Shown piece by piece: positions 16,997-24,644 of a DNA stretch of 64,000 nt. Positions within the stretch are counted from its first letter, which is position 1, and the number at the start of each line of letters is the position of its first letter. Below the pieces are notes generated by a model. The model was given only the letters and a program-made list of their open reading frames with translations. It ran no database searches and was not told where the DNA came from. This DNA comes from Palsa-504 sp963756575 (GTDB lineage Bacteria > Actinomycetota > Actinomycetes > Streptosporangiales > Streptosporangiaceae), in the NCBI GenBank assembly GCA_963756575.1, contig CAVWOM010000021.1:930001-994000 (forward strand). The letters are read 5' to 3'. The translations under genes and the position numbers were made by a program.

Positions 16997-18193
16997 ATGT
17001 ACGGTTTCAAGCCTGAATATATAAAAGCGTCCCTGCTCCTGCTCGCGGCGGTAGTCGGCGTTTCTATTTCCTGGTCCTACCTCTCGCATATCATGTTCGT
17101 GCTCGTCGTCATCGGCGCCATTATCCTAGTGTCTTCGATAACGATCAGTCACAATGCGTGGGCACAGGCAAAAGCCCGGGAACTACCCCAGCAGGCCTCG
17201 ATGCCGGCGCCGCGCCGCGGCAGCAGGTTCGCGGCCGGCCGTATCAGCACGCCCGGCGCGGCCCGCCGGCGCCGGGCCGAGGTGCTGTCGCCCGAGGCGA
17301 CCGTCACCCTCGCCGAGGAGCGCCGGGCGGCCGACATCGAGGACGTGTTCACCGCCCTCGACCGGCAGCTGATCGGCCTGGTCCCGGTCAAGAAGAAGGT
17401 CGAGGAGGTCGCCTCGCTGCTGCTGGTCAACCGGGTCCGCCAGCGGTTCGGCCTCCAGGCGCCCCGGCCCAACCTGCACATGTGCTTCACCGGCGACCCG
17501 GGGACCGGCAAGACCACGGTGGCCCTGAAAATGGCCGACCTGCTGTACCGGCTCGGCTACCTGGAAAAGGGCCACCTTGTCCACGCCATGCGCGATGATC
17601 TCGTCGGGGAATTCATCGGGCATACCGCGCCGAAGACAAAGCGCGTGCTCGACCGGGCGATGGGCGGAGTCCTTTTCATCGACGAGGCTTATTACCTGTA
17701 CCGGGCCGGCGACTCGAAAGACTACGGCCAGGAGTGCATCGACATCCTGCTCCAGGTAATGGAGAACGACCGGGACAAGCTGGTCGTGATCCTGGCGGGC
17801 TACCGGGATCGCATGGACGAGTTCTTCGAGAGCAATCCCGGCATGAGCTCGCGGATCGCGCATCACCTCGACTTCGCCCCGTACACGCTGGACGAGCTGC
17901 TCGCCATCGGGGAGGCCATGCTCGGCCGTTCGTCCTATTACCTGTCTCCCGAGGCCGAGCTGGCCTTCCGTGAGTACCTGACCCTGCGCATGGGGCAGCC
18001 GCGGTTCGCCAACGCCCGCAGCGTCCGCAACGAGCTCGAGCGGTCCCGGCTCCGGCACGCGCACCGGCTGGCCGCCGACCTGGACGTCAGCCGGACCAAG
18101 GACGACCTCATGCGCATCGAGCCGGCCGACATCCTCTCCAGCCCGCTGTTCGCCCTGCAGGCCCTGGAAGACTCCATCCGCCAGGGCCCCTGA
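16997..18193 (+). CDS. Membrane-anchored CbbX-type AAA+ ATPase
   Basis: A 398-residue protein. Residues ~11-49 form two hydrophobic segments (ASLLLLAAVVGVSISWSYL and IMFVLVVIGAIILVSSITI), then a basic linker to ~110, then a AAA+ domain very close to CbbX, the red-type Rubisco activase. Visible are IGLVPVKKKVEEVASLLL, Walker A GDPGTGKTT (166-174), pore loop VGEFIGHTAPKTKRVLDRA, Walker B VLFIDEA (225-231) with YYLYR, ILAGYRDRMDEFFESNPGM, and the C-terminal QPRFANARSVRNELERSRLR. CbbX normally is soluble and sits beside cbbLS; here there is no Rubisco gene nearby and the protein has a membrane anchor. The pore-loop aromatic is Phe where CbbX has Tyr. It could serve another membrane-linked complex. 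EccA/SpoVK are more distant relatives. Confidence 0.88.
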   Translation: MYGFKPEYIKASLLLLAAVVGVSISWSYLSHIMFVLVVIGAIILVSSITISHNAWAQAKARELPQQASMPAPRRGSRFAAGRISTPGAARRRRAEVLSPEATVTLAEERRAADIEDVFTALDRQLIGLVPVKKKVEEVASLLLVNRVRQRFGLQAPRPNLHMCFTGDPGTGKTTVALKMADLLYRLGYLEKGHLVHAMRDDLVGEFIGHTAPKTKRVLDRAMGGVLFIDEAYYLYRAGDSKDYGQECIDILLQVMENDRDKLVVILAGYRDRMDEFFESNPGMSSRIAHHLDFAPYTLDELLAIGEAMLGRSSYYLSPEAELAFREYLTLRMGQPRFANARSVRNELERSRLRHAHRLAADLDVSRTKDDLMRIEPADILSSPLFALQALEDSIRQGP

Positions 18194-18211
18194 CCCGCCA
18201 GGCCCTAAGCC

Positions 18212-19870
18212 TCAGTTCCCGGCCGCTCCCGCCACGCCGACGCCACCGTCACCGCCCCCGGCCGGAGCGGCGACCGCGGCCTCGGCCGGATCCGCCCGGT
18301 ACTCATCCGGGCTGGTCTCATCCGCCCCCTCAGGCACCCTGACCGCCCTGAAGATGAGGGTGAGAACCACCGAGACCGCCAGGTTGAGAACGATCGCGGA
18401 CAGCCCGATGTAGTACGTGTGACCCCAGATGGTGTCCACCGAACCGGCCCAGTGCAACGTGGTCGGCGTCGCCACCTTGTACGCCGCGACCGTGCCGAAG
18501 ATCATCCCGGCCAGCCAGCCCGCCAGCAGGGCATACCGGTGGAACCAGCGGGTGAACAGGCCGCCGACCAGCGCGGGGAAGGTCTGCAGGATCCAGATGC
18601 CGCCGAGCAGCTGCAGGTTGATGGAGAACGTCTTGGGCAGCTCGACCGCGAACAGCAGCGCGCCTACCTTGACCACCAGCGAGGACCACTGCGAGACCTG
18701 CGTCTGGAGCCGGGGGCTGGCCTCGGGCCGGAAGAACTCCTTGAAGATGTTGCGGGTGAACAGGTTGGCGGCGGCGATGGCCATGATCGCGGCGGGCACC
18801 AGCGCGCCGATGACGATGGCGGCGAACGCCACCCCGGTGAACCACGACGGGAACAGGTGCTGGAACAGGTACGGCACCGCGAGCTGGGCGTTGTTCGCCT
18901 TCTTGACGTTCGCGGCGGTCGTCTTGTCGGCCAGCGCCACGTAGCCGAGCAGGGCGATGAAGCCGAGCATGATCGAGTAGATAGGCAGCAGCGCCATGTT
19001 GCGCTTGATGATGTCGCGCCGCCTGGTGGACAGCACCCCGGTGACCGAGTGCGGGTACACCATCAGCGCCAGCGCCGACCCCAGCGCCAGGGTGGAGAAC
19101 GCGAGCTGGCTGTTACCCGTGGTCGGGATGAACACGCCGGTCGGCTTGTGCGTGACCGGGCTGACCGCCTTCAGGTGCGCCTCGCCGGCCGCGAAGATGT
19201 GCCCCCAGCCGCCGACCTTCCCGGGCAGGTAGAGCACCGCCACGATGATCATCAGGTAGACCAGGGTGTCCTTGACGAACGCGATCAGGGCCGGCGCCCG
19301 CAGCCCCGAGATGAACGTGAAGATGGCCAGCACCAGGAACGCGATAAAAAGCGGAAGATCTTTGACGAACGTGTTGCCCGACGACGTCCCGACCCCCATC
19401 ACGGTCAGCACGGCCTGAATGCCCACCAGTTGCAGCGCGATGTAAGGCATCAGCGCGAGGATGCCGGTGAAGGCGATGGCCAGGGACAGGCTGCGCGACT
19501 CGTAGCGGCCGCGGATGAAGTCGGCCGGCGTGACGTAGTTGTGCGCCCGCGCGATCGACCACAGCCGGGGCAGGAAGATGAGCGCGATCGGGAACACGAT
19601 GATCGTGTAGGAGACCGCGAAGAAGCCGGTCACCGCGCCCGCCCCGAACACCGCCGCGGGGACCGCGATGAAGGTGTACGCGGTGTAGAGGTCCCCGCCG
19701 AGCAGGAACCAGGCCACGAACGTGCCGAACCCGCGGCCGCCGAGCCCCCACTCGTTCAGGTGCATCATGTCCTCGGCCCGGCGCCACCGGGCGGCCGCGA
19801 AGCCGATGAGCGTGACCAGGAGGAACAAGACGATGACGATGGTAAAGGTGACCGCGTTGACGTTGCTCAC
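18212..19870 (-). CDS. Sodium:solute symporter, monocarboxylate type (MctP-like)
   Basis: A 552-residue SSS-family carrier with about 13 membrane segments. HLNEWGLGGRGFGTFVAWFL, LGGDLYTAYTFIAVPAAVFG, YVTPADFIRGRYESRSL and ALMVYPHSVTGVLSTRRRD match the family that imports acetate, pyruvate, lactate or similar acids. The GTG start at 19870 overlaps the stop of the DUF3311 gene (GTGA), the usual arrangement of these two-gene operons. The C-terminal ~30 residues are low-complexity Ala/Gly. The gene is convergent with the CbbX-like gene, 18 bases apart. The exact substrate is not determined. Confidence 0.9.
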   Translation of the reverse strand: MSNVNAVTFTIVIVLFLLVTLIGFAAARWRRAEDMMHLNEWGLGGRGFGTFVAWFLLGGDLYTAYTFIAVPAAVFGAGAVTGFFAVSYTIIVFPIALIFLPRLWSIARAHNYVTPADFIRGRYESRSLSLAIAFTGILALMPYIALQLVGIQAVLTVMGVGTSSGNTFVKDLPLFIAFLVLAIFTFISGLRAPALIAFVKDTLVYLMIIVAVLYLPGKVGGWGHIFAAGEAHLKAVSPVTHKPTGVFIPTTGNSQLAFSTLALGSALALMVYPHSVTGVLSTRRRDIIKRNMALLPIYSIMLGFIALLGYVALADKTTAANVKKANNAQLAVPYLFQHLFPSWFTGVAFAAIVIGALVPAAIMAIAAANLFTRNIFKEFFRPEASPRLQTQVSQWSSLVVKVGALLFAVELPKTFSINLQLLGGIWILQTFPALVGGLFTRWFHRYALLAGWLAGMIFGTVAAYKVATPTTLHWAGSVDTIWGHTYYIGLSAIVLNLAVSVVLTLIFRAVRVPEGADETSPDEYRADPAEAAVAAPAGGGDGGVGVAGAAGN

Positions 19871-20175
19871 CTGGTCACCCCGCCCGGCCGGTCGGCGTCA
19901 GCCGTCGCGTCAGGAGCGGCGGGTGTTCGCAGCCGGTTCTGCAGGATGAGGACGATCCCGAGCACGATGCCCACCACCGGCATGTAGATGATCAGGAAGA
20001 AGTAGAAGAAGGGGAAGTCGCCGACCTTCGGCGTGGCGCTCGCGTAGAGCGGCACGTACAGCGAGAAGAAGACCGCCGCGATGAGCAGGATGGCGATGAC
20101 CGCCGAGATGACGGGATGGGCGGCAACCGTGGACCGGGAACCAGCGGCGGTCCGTGCGGCAGGTGGCTGAGTCAT
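19867..20175 (-). CDS. DUF3311 small membrane protein, symporter partner
   Basis: A 102-residue protein with two hydrophobic segments (VISAVIAILLIAAVFFSLYV and FYFFLIIYMPVVGIVLGIVL). It is typical of DUF3311, which precedes MctP-like symporters and is thought to be a small subunit. The ATG at 20175 has GAGAGGA upstream with good spacing. It is translationally coupled to the symporter by a 4-base overlap. Its N-terminal ~25 residues are Ala/Ser/Thr-rich and cytoplasmic in appearance. Confidence 0.88.
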   Translation of the reverse strand: MTQPPAARTAAGSRSTVAAHPVISAVIAILLIAAVFFSLYVPLYASATPKVGDFPFFYFFLIIYMPVVGIVLGIVLILQNRLRTPAAPDATADADRPGGVTR

Positions 20176-20208
20176 GGTTTTCCTCTCGTCGCGGAGGCAA
20201 CCTCTCAC

Positions 20209-20224
20209 AGTGACTGGCATCACA
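20209..20224. promoter_or_regulatory. CRP-like palindrome upstream of the symporter operon
   Basis: AGTGACTGGCATCACA matches the CRP/Cmr-type consensus TGTGA-N6-TCACA at 9 of 10 positions. It lies 34-49 bases upstream of the DUF3311 start. A catabolite-type regulator controlling organic acid uptake would make sense, but the promoter elements were not clear enough to say activation or repression. The remaining bases 20225-20381 have no gene. Confidence 0.45.
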
Positions 20225-20381
20225 CTGGTTGCATATATGGTCCGCCCGATGCCGGGAATCGGCAATGCCCCGGCGGCAACAATAGGAACTTGTCGCCAAA
20301 TCAGCAGGTCGCCACCGAGAGCCGTGGTCGGTGCTGGCCGACGGCGACGCGAACTATGTCCTCAGCTAATGAGGACTTAAA

Positions 20382-21095
20382 TTATTTGACCGCCCGTCGG
20401 CCGATCCCGCGGAACGTCCCGCCGAGTTCCGGCCCGAGCCCGGCCCGCGCCACGGCCAGGAACTCGGCCCGGCCCAGCCGCCCGGACCCGGCCGGCAGCG
20501 CCCCGGCCAGCGGCCGTCCCGCGATGACGGCCAGGTCGGTGAGGTTGGCCCGCGCGGCCAGGTCCGGCTCGTCCGGCCAGGAGCCGATGACCACCCCGGC
20601 CGCCGCCAGCCGCCGGCGGTTCAGCGCCTCCAGGGTCAGCGCGGTGTGGTTCAGCGTGCCGAGCCCGGCCGTGGTGACCACCAGGACCGGTGCCCCCAGC
20701 ATGGCGGCCAGGTCCGCGATCGTGGCCCCCGCCGGGTCATAGCGCACGAGCAGCCCGCCCGCGCCCTCGACCAGGACCAGGTCCGCCTCGGCCTGCAGCT
20801 GCTTGATCACGACGGCGGCCCCGGCCAGGTCCAGCGGCGGCCGCCCGGCCGCCCGCGCCGCCGCCTCCGGCGACAGCGGGTCGGGAAACCGGGCCAGCTC
20901 ATGAGTCAGGCGAACGCCGGACAGCCGCCGGATCACCTCGAGGTCCCCGGCCGGACCGGGCGGCTCCCCGGTCTGCGCGGGCTTGACCACCGCGACCCGG
21001 TCGCCGCGCGCCGCCGCCAGCGCCGCCAGCGCCGCGGTGACCACGGTCTTGCCCACCTCGGTCCCGGTCCCGCTCACCACCAGGACCGGAGTCAC
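20382..21095 (-). CDS. bioD: Dethiobiotin synthetase
   Basis: ATP-dependent ring closure of 7,8-diaminononanoate to dethiobiotin, the second last step of biotin synthesis. At 237 residues it begins at the GTG at 21095, giving TPVLVVSGTGTEVGKTVVTA with the P-loop GTGTEVGKT. KPAQTGE, DPLSPEAAAR and LVLVEGAGGLLV are further BioD motifs. The GTGA start overlaps the stop of the DasR-like regulator, so the two are translationally coupled. bioF is 2.3 kb away in the same direction, with an XRE/DUF397 cassette between; bioA and bioB are not in the window. Confidence 0.93.
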   Translation of the reverse strand: MTPVLVVSGTGTEVGKTVVTAALAALAAARGDRVAVVKPAQTGEPPGPAGDLEVIRRLSGVRLTHELARFPDPLSPEAAARAAGRPPLDLAGAAVVIKQLQAEADLVLVEGAGGLLVRYDPAGATIADLAAMLGAPVLVVTTAGLGTLNHTALTLEALNRRRLAAAGVVIGSWPDEPDLAARANLTDLAVIAGRPLAGALPAGSGRLGRAEFLAVARAGLGPELGGTFRGIGRRAVK

Positions 21096-21844
21096 CGGCG
21101 GAGCCTGGTGATGAACTTGTACCGGTCGCCGCGGTACCACGATTGCGCCCACTCGACCGGCTCCCCGGTGACGTCGTACGCGTGCCGGGACAGCAGCAGC
21201 AGGGGCAGCCCGGGATCGACCTCGAGCAGCTGGGCGTCGTGCGGGTCGGCGAGCACGGTCTCGATTGTCTCCTCCGCCTCGGCCAGCTCGATGCCGTACG
21301 CCGCGTGCAGCGTCTCGTACAGCGAGCGGTGCCGCTCCAGCTGCTTGCGCAGGCCGGGAAAACGCCGGGCGGGCAGGTGCGAGGTGTCGATGGACATCGG
21401 CTCGCCGTCGGCCAGCCGCAGCCGGTGGATGCGCAGCACGCGGCCGCCCGGGCGGATGCCGAGCAGCTCCGCGAGCGGCTCGTCGCTGGCGACGTAGCCG
21501 ATGTCGAGGATCTTGGTCTGCGGGTGCAGGCCGTGCGCGCGCATGCCCTCGGTGTAGCTGGCCAGCTCCAGCGGCTGGGCCACCTTGGGCTTGGCCACGA
21601 AGGTGCCCTTGCCCTGCATGCGCAGCAGGCGGCCCTCGATGACGAGCTCGGCCAGCGCCTGCCTGACCGTGGTCCGGGAGGTTCCGTACGAACGTGCGAG
21701 CTCTCGCTCCGGCGGTACCGGGCTGCCTGCGTCCAGCGCGGCCGTGAGCTCGAGCAGCTGGCGCTTCACCTGGTAGTACTTGGGCAGCCTCGGCACGGCA
21801 GGCGCGCCGGGCGGGTCATCGGCCGGCAGCAGAGAAGCGGTCAT
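21092..21844 (-). CDS. GntR/HutC-family regulator, closely DasR-like
   Basis: A 250-residue repressor type with an N-terminal winged helix (PPERELARSYGTSRTTVRQA, LVIEGRLLRMQGKGTFVAKP) and a C-terminal UTRA effector domain (GGRVLRIHRLRLADGEPMSI, AEAEETIETVLA, GEPVEWAQSWYRGDRYKF). The sequence strongly recalls Streptomyces DasR, the GlcNAc-phosphate-responsive regulator, including the final YRGDRYKF. It is coupled to bioD, which is an unexpected partner. No clear dre box is visible in 21845-22032. A TTGACA-containing stretch (minus strand, near 21950) may be its promoter. It may be a DasR paralogue with a different target. Confidence 0.88.
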   Translation of the reverse strand: MTASLLPADDPPGAPAVPRLPKYYQVKRQLLELTAALDAGSPVPPERELARSYGTSRTTVRQALAELVIEGRLLRMQGKGTFVAKPKVAQPLELASYTEGMRAHGLHPQTKILDIGYVASDEPLAELLGIRPGGRVLRIHRLRLADGEPMSIDTSHLPARRFPGLRKQLERHRSLYETLHAAYGIELAEAEETIETVLADPHDAQLLEVDPGLPLLLLSRHAYDVTGEPVEWAQSWYRGDRYKFITRLRR

Positions 21845-22032
21845 CAGGAATCTTTGCCTTAATAAGAGGCTTAGGTCAAGTTAGCCTCATGTTCCCTGGT
21901 AGGCCACCTGCCCGACCCCGGATCTACTGTACACGTCAACCGATCGTGTCAACGGGAAGTGTCTCCGACATACCGGACCTCCCGGACCTGGTAGAAGGAG
22001 CGCACCAGGTACGAGAGGTCCAGGGGTTCGCT

Positions 22033-22217
22033 CTAGTGGGCCTTGAGGCGTCCCGTGAAGGCTTGCCAGGCGGCCGGGGTAATCGTGATTACCGGCCCGG
22101 TACCGGCCTGCTTGGTGTCGCGCACCACCAGGCCGTGAGTGTCGGCAGCGACTCGATGCAGTTCTCGCCGCCGTTGCTGTACGTCGCCTTTCGCCAGTTC
22201 AGATTTCTGTCTTCCAT
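22033..22217 (-). pseudogene. DUF397 protein, one-base deletion
   Basis: Short DUF397 protein of about 61 residues. The start gives MEDRNLNWRKATYSNGGENC with a strong AGGAGG site. After the CIE residues the frame is lost; one added base restores CIEVAADTHGLVVRDTKQ and the end ITPAAWQAFTGRLKAH at TAG 22033. The span is 185 bases and 186 would be 62 codons. DUF397 proteins normally pair with DUF5753 XRE regulators, as here (4-base ATGA overlap). Sequencing error or decay cannot be told apart. Confidence 0.75.
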
Positions 22218-22968
22218 GTCTCCTCCTGAGTCCGAAGAAATTCTAGTGACGCCACGGCGGGGAGAGACGCACCCAGGATGACATCGAACAGGTTCAGCGT
22301 CATCGTCTACCACGTCCGCCGCCGTGCTGGTCACGTCACGTATCGCAGTGGTGAGGCTCACGGTTGATATTCCGTCCTTCGAGGCGATACCAAACGCCCC
22401 GCCAAGTCCGACGTTCGCGCCTTCCGGCACCACATGCAACCTGATTATCTGCGATTCCACCAGCGCGGACAGGTGCGCGCACTGATCGGCCATGATCTGA
22501 GGCGAACCGCCGACGCATCGCAGCAGAACCGTGTGATCAATGACCGCCGTGACCCGTGCGCGTCCTATGACCTGCTGACGTTCGAGCCGGGCCGATACAA
22601 CGTCGGCGTGACTGCTCGTGAGCACGGGCATATCCCTCAGTCTGAAGCAGCCCGGGAACTACCAGCGGTCCCCAGAATCGGAGGGTAGTCGCCTCGGCCT
22701 CGGCCTGGCGGTAGGGCATGAACCAATCCGGGGTACCAGACTTGGCCCGCTGCGCGAGGTCGGTAAGCGTGTCGAGCGGTACGCCCGTGGCCCCGGCCCA
22801 CGCGGCTAGCACCCCGTCACTGGGTACCGGGTGGGCGGCATTTTCTGCCCTGCTGATCACCGGACGCGAGACGTTCATGCGTTTAGCCAGCGCGCCATGT
22901 GACTCATAACCAGCATCCAGGCGAGCCGCGCGAAGCGTTTCCGCTAGCTGTTCTCTCGGAGTAAGCAC
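22214..22968 (-). pseudogene. XRE-family regulator with DUF5753 domain, two frameshifts
   Basis: Helix-turn-helix regulator of the type abundant in Streptomyces. The N-terminal HTH (MNVSRPVISRAENAAHPVPS) and WFMPYRQAEAEATTLRFWGP up to VPGLLQTEGYA are in frame one. VLTSSHADVVSARLERQQ to VTSTAADVVD is in a second frame, and FDVILGASLPAVASLEFLRT up to the stop overlapping the DUF397 start is in a third. Span 755 bases; removing one base at each junction (about 22622 and 22303) gives 251 codons. The GTG start has an AGAGG site 8 bases upstream. Effector unknown. Confidence 0.78.
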
Positions 22969-23144
22969 CGTTCGTACCTCTCGTTACCGGCGTTCAATGC
23001 TGGTCATTAGCCGTGTTCCTGCTTCTCAACGGTAGTCCGCCAGGACCAGCATTGACAGCGGGATCACGCATCGGCGCACCAGATTCGCTTAGCTGCGTGG
23101 TCCCAATCCAAGACGCCAGATTCTGCCGTGGGGATGAATTGCCG

Positions 23145-23366
23145 ATGCCAGCCGATGCGCCACAGCCGCCGCACCCTTTGTATGCCCTCACGACATATGA
23201 GCTGAAAGACTACCGGCGACTGCTCGAACGGGCGCTCGGTGACCGGGCTATAGGCGAGGCGCCGATTGCGGCCGACCTGAAAGAAAAGCTCCGCGCGGTG
23301 CTGAGCGAGCAGGAGCAGCGCGACAACATACGTCACGGCAGGCGGAAGGGAACGCCTTCGCTGTGA
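23145..23366 (+). CDS. Small acidic/basic hypothetical protein, partner of XRE cassette
   Basis: A 73-residue protein starting MPADAPQPPHPLYALTTYEL and continuing KDYRRLLERALGDRAIG and LRAVLSEQEQRDNIRHGRR. It is charged, helical in character and soluble. It is divergent from the XRE/DUF397 pair, the common position of small proteins in such Streptomyces cassettes, but I do not recognise a named family. The ATG at 23145 has a modest GGGGA site upstream; an open frame reaches back to 23013. Its coding bias is weaker than the neighbours. Confidence 0.55.
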   Translation: MPADAPQPPHPLYALTTYELKDYRRLLERALGDRAIGEAPIAADLKEKLRAVLSEQEQRDNIRHGRRKGTPSL

Positions 23367-23430
23367 CCAGCCCGCCGTCGAATCTGCCCGATAGCCGAGA
23401 ACATCGGCACCCTGGGCCAGATGATTACCT

Positions 23431-24606
23431 TTATGGTCTCACCGCGGCCAGCGCGCGCGCCGCGACCGCGAAGTCGCTTTCCGTCAGATCCGCCCGCCCG
23501 GTCAGCCGCAGGCACGCCTGGCCCGGGGGGACCGACGGCGGCCGGAAGCAGCCGACCCGCACGCCGTAGGCGGCACAGGTCCGCTGGGCCCGGACGGCCG
23601 CAGCGGATTCGCCCACCGTCACGGCCAGCACCGCGGCGTCCGGCGCGCTGACCGGCAAGCCCAGGTCCGCCGCGAGCGCCGCCAGCCGGATCGCGGCCGC
23701 CCGGGCGCGGGTGACGAGACCGGGCTCGGCCGCGATCACCTCCAGGGCGGCCAGGGCCGCGCCCGCGCACGGCGGCGCCAGGCCGGTATCGAAGATGAAG
23801 CCGCGCCCGGTGTCCACCAGCGTGCCGGTCACCTCGGGCGCGCCGAGCACCGCGCCCCCCTGCCCGCCCAGCGCCTTGGACAAGGTCACGGTGCGGATGA
23901 GGTCCGGTTCGGCCGCGGTCCCGGCCGCAGCGGCGGCACCGCGTCCACCCGGCCCGATGACGCCGAACGAGTGGGCTTCGTCCAGCACTACCAGCGCCCC
24001 GTGGTGCCGGGCCGCGGCGTGCAGGCCGGCCACCGGGGCCGCGGCCCCGTCGACGGAGAACACGGCGTCGCTGACCACGATGGCCGCGGGTTCCTCCCGG
24101 CCGGCCAGCTCACGCCGCACCGCGTCCGTATCGAGGTGCGGCGTCACCGCCACCCGGACCCCGCGGATCCCGCGGGCCAGCCGGCACGCGTCGATCAGTG
24201 AGGCGTGGTTGCCGGCGTCCGAGACGATCAGCACCCCGCCCGCGCCGTTCAGGGTCGCGGCCAGCGCGGTGAGCACGGTCAGGTTGGCCAGGTAGCCCGA
24301 GGAGAACACGAGCGCGGCCGCGGCGCCGGTGAACTCCGCCAGCCGCGCCTCCAGCCTGGCGTGCAGCGCGGTCGTCCCGGTGACCAGGCGCGAACCAGTC
24401 GACCCGGTGCCCCATTCCTGCGCCGCCTCGGCCGCCGCGACGGCCAGCCGCTTGTCCCCGCACAACCCGAGATAGTCGTTCGAGGCGAGGTCGACGAGCC
24501 CGTCATGGCCGGCCTCGCGCGGCGCCAGGCCGCGGCGTACCCCGGCCCGGGCCCGGTCGGCCGCCGCCTGGCGCAGGAGATCCAGTGGATGTGATCGATC
24601 ACGCAT
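23431..24606 (-). CDS. bioF: 8-amino-7-oxononanoate synthase
   Basis: PLP enzyme that condenses pimeloyl thioester with alanine in biotin synthesis. At 391 residues it has the family length. Motifs are LASNDYLGLCGDKRLAVAAA, GTGSTGSRLVTGTTALHARL, VLDEAHSFGVIG and the PLP-lysine region TVTLSKALGGQGGAV. It reads towards the XRE cassette and bioD. Its start ATG at 24606 lies 39 bases from the pdtaS start on the other strand, so the two share a very short divergent promoter region. The close paralogue KBL (2-amino-3-ketobutyrate ligase) is less likely given bioD nearby. Confidence 0.9.
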   Translation of the reverse strand: MRDRSHPLDLLRQAAADRARAGVRRGLAPREAGHDGLVDLASNDYLGLCGDKRLAVAAAEAAQEWGTGSTGSRLVTGTTALHARLEARLAEFTGAAAALVFSSGYLANLTVLTALAATLNGAGGVLIVSDAGNHASLIDACRLARGIRGVRVAVTPHLDTDAVRRELAGREEPAAIVVSDAVFSVDGAAAPVAGLHAAARHHGALVVLDEAHSFGVIGPGGRGAAAAAGTAAEPDLIRTVTLSKALGGQGGAVLGAPEVTGTLVDTGRGFIFDTGLAPPCAGAALAALEVIAAEPGLVTRARAAAIRLAALAADLGLPVSAPDAAVLAVTVGESAAAVRAQRTCAAYGVRVGCFRPPSVPPGQACLRLTGRADLTESDFAVAARALAAVRP

Positions 24607-24644
24607 CCGGGAATGATGTCAGCCCCGGATGCGATGATGGTGCT

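Noticed and set aside
16997..18193. EccA (type VII secretion ATPase) as the name for the AAA+ protein
   Set aside because: It lacks the N-terminal TPR region of EccA, there are no ESX genes nearby, and the pore-loop and C-terminal blocks match CbbX more closely.
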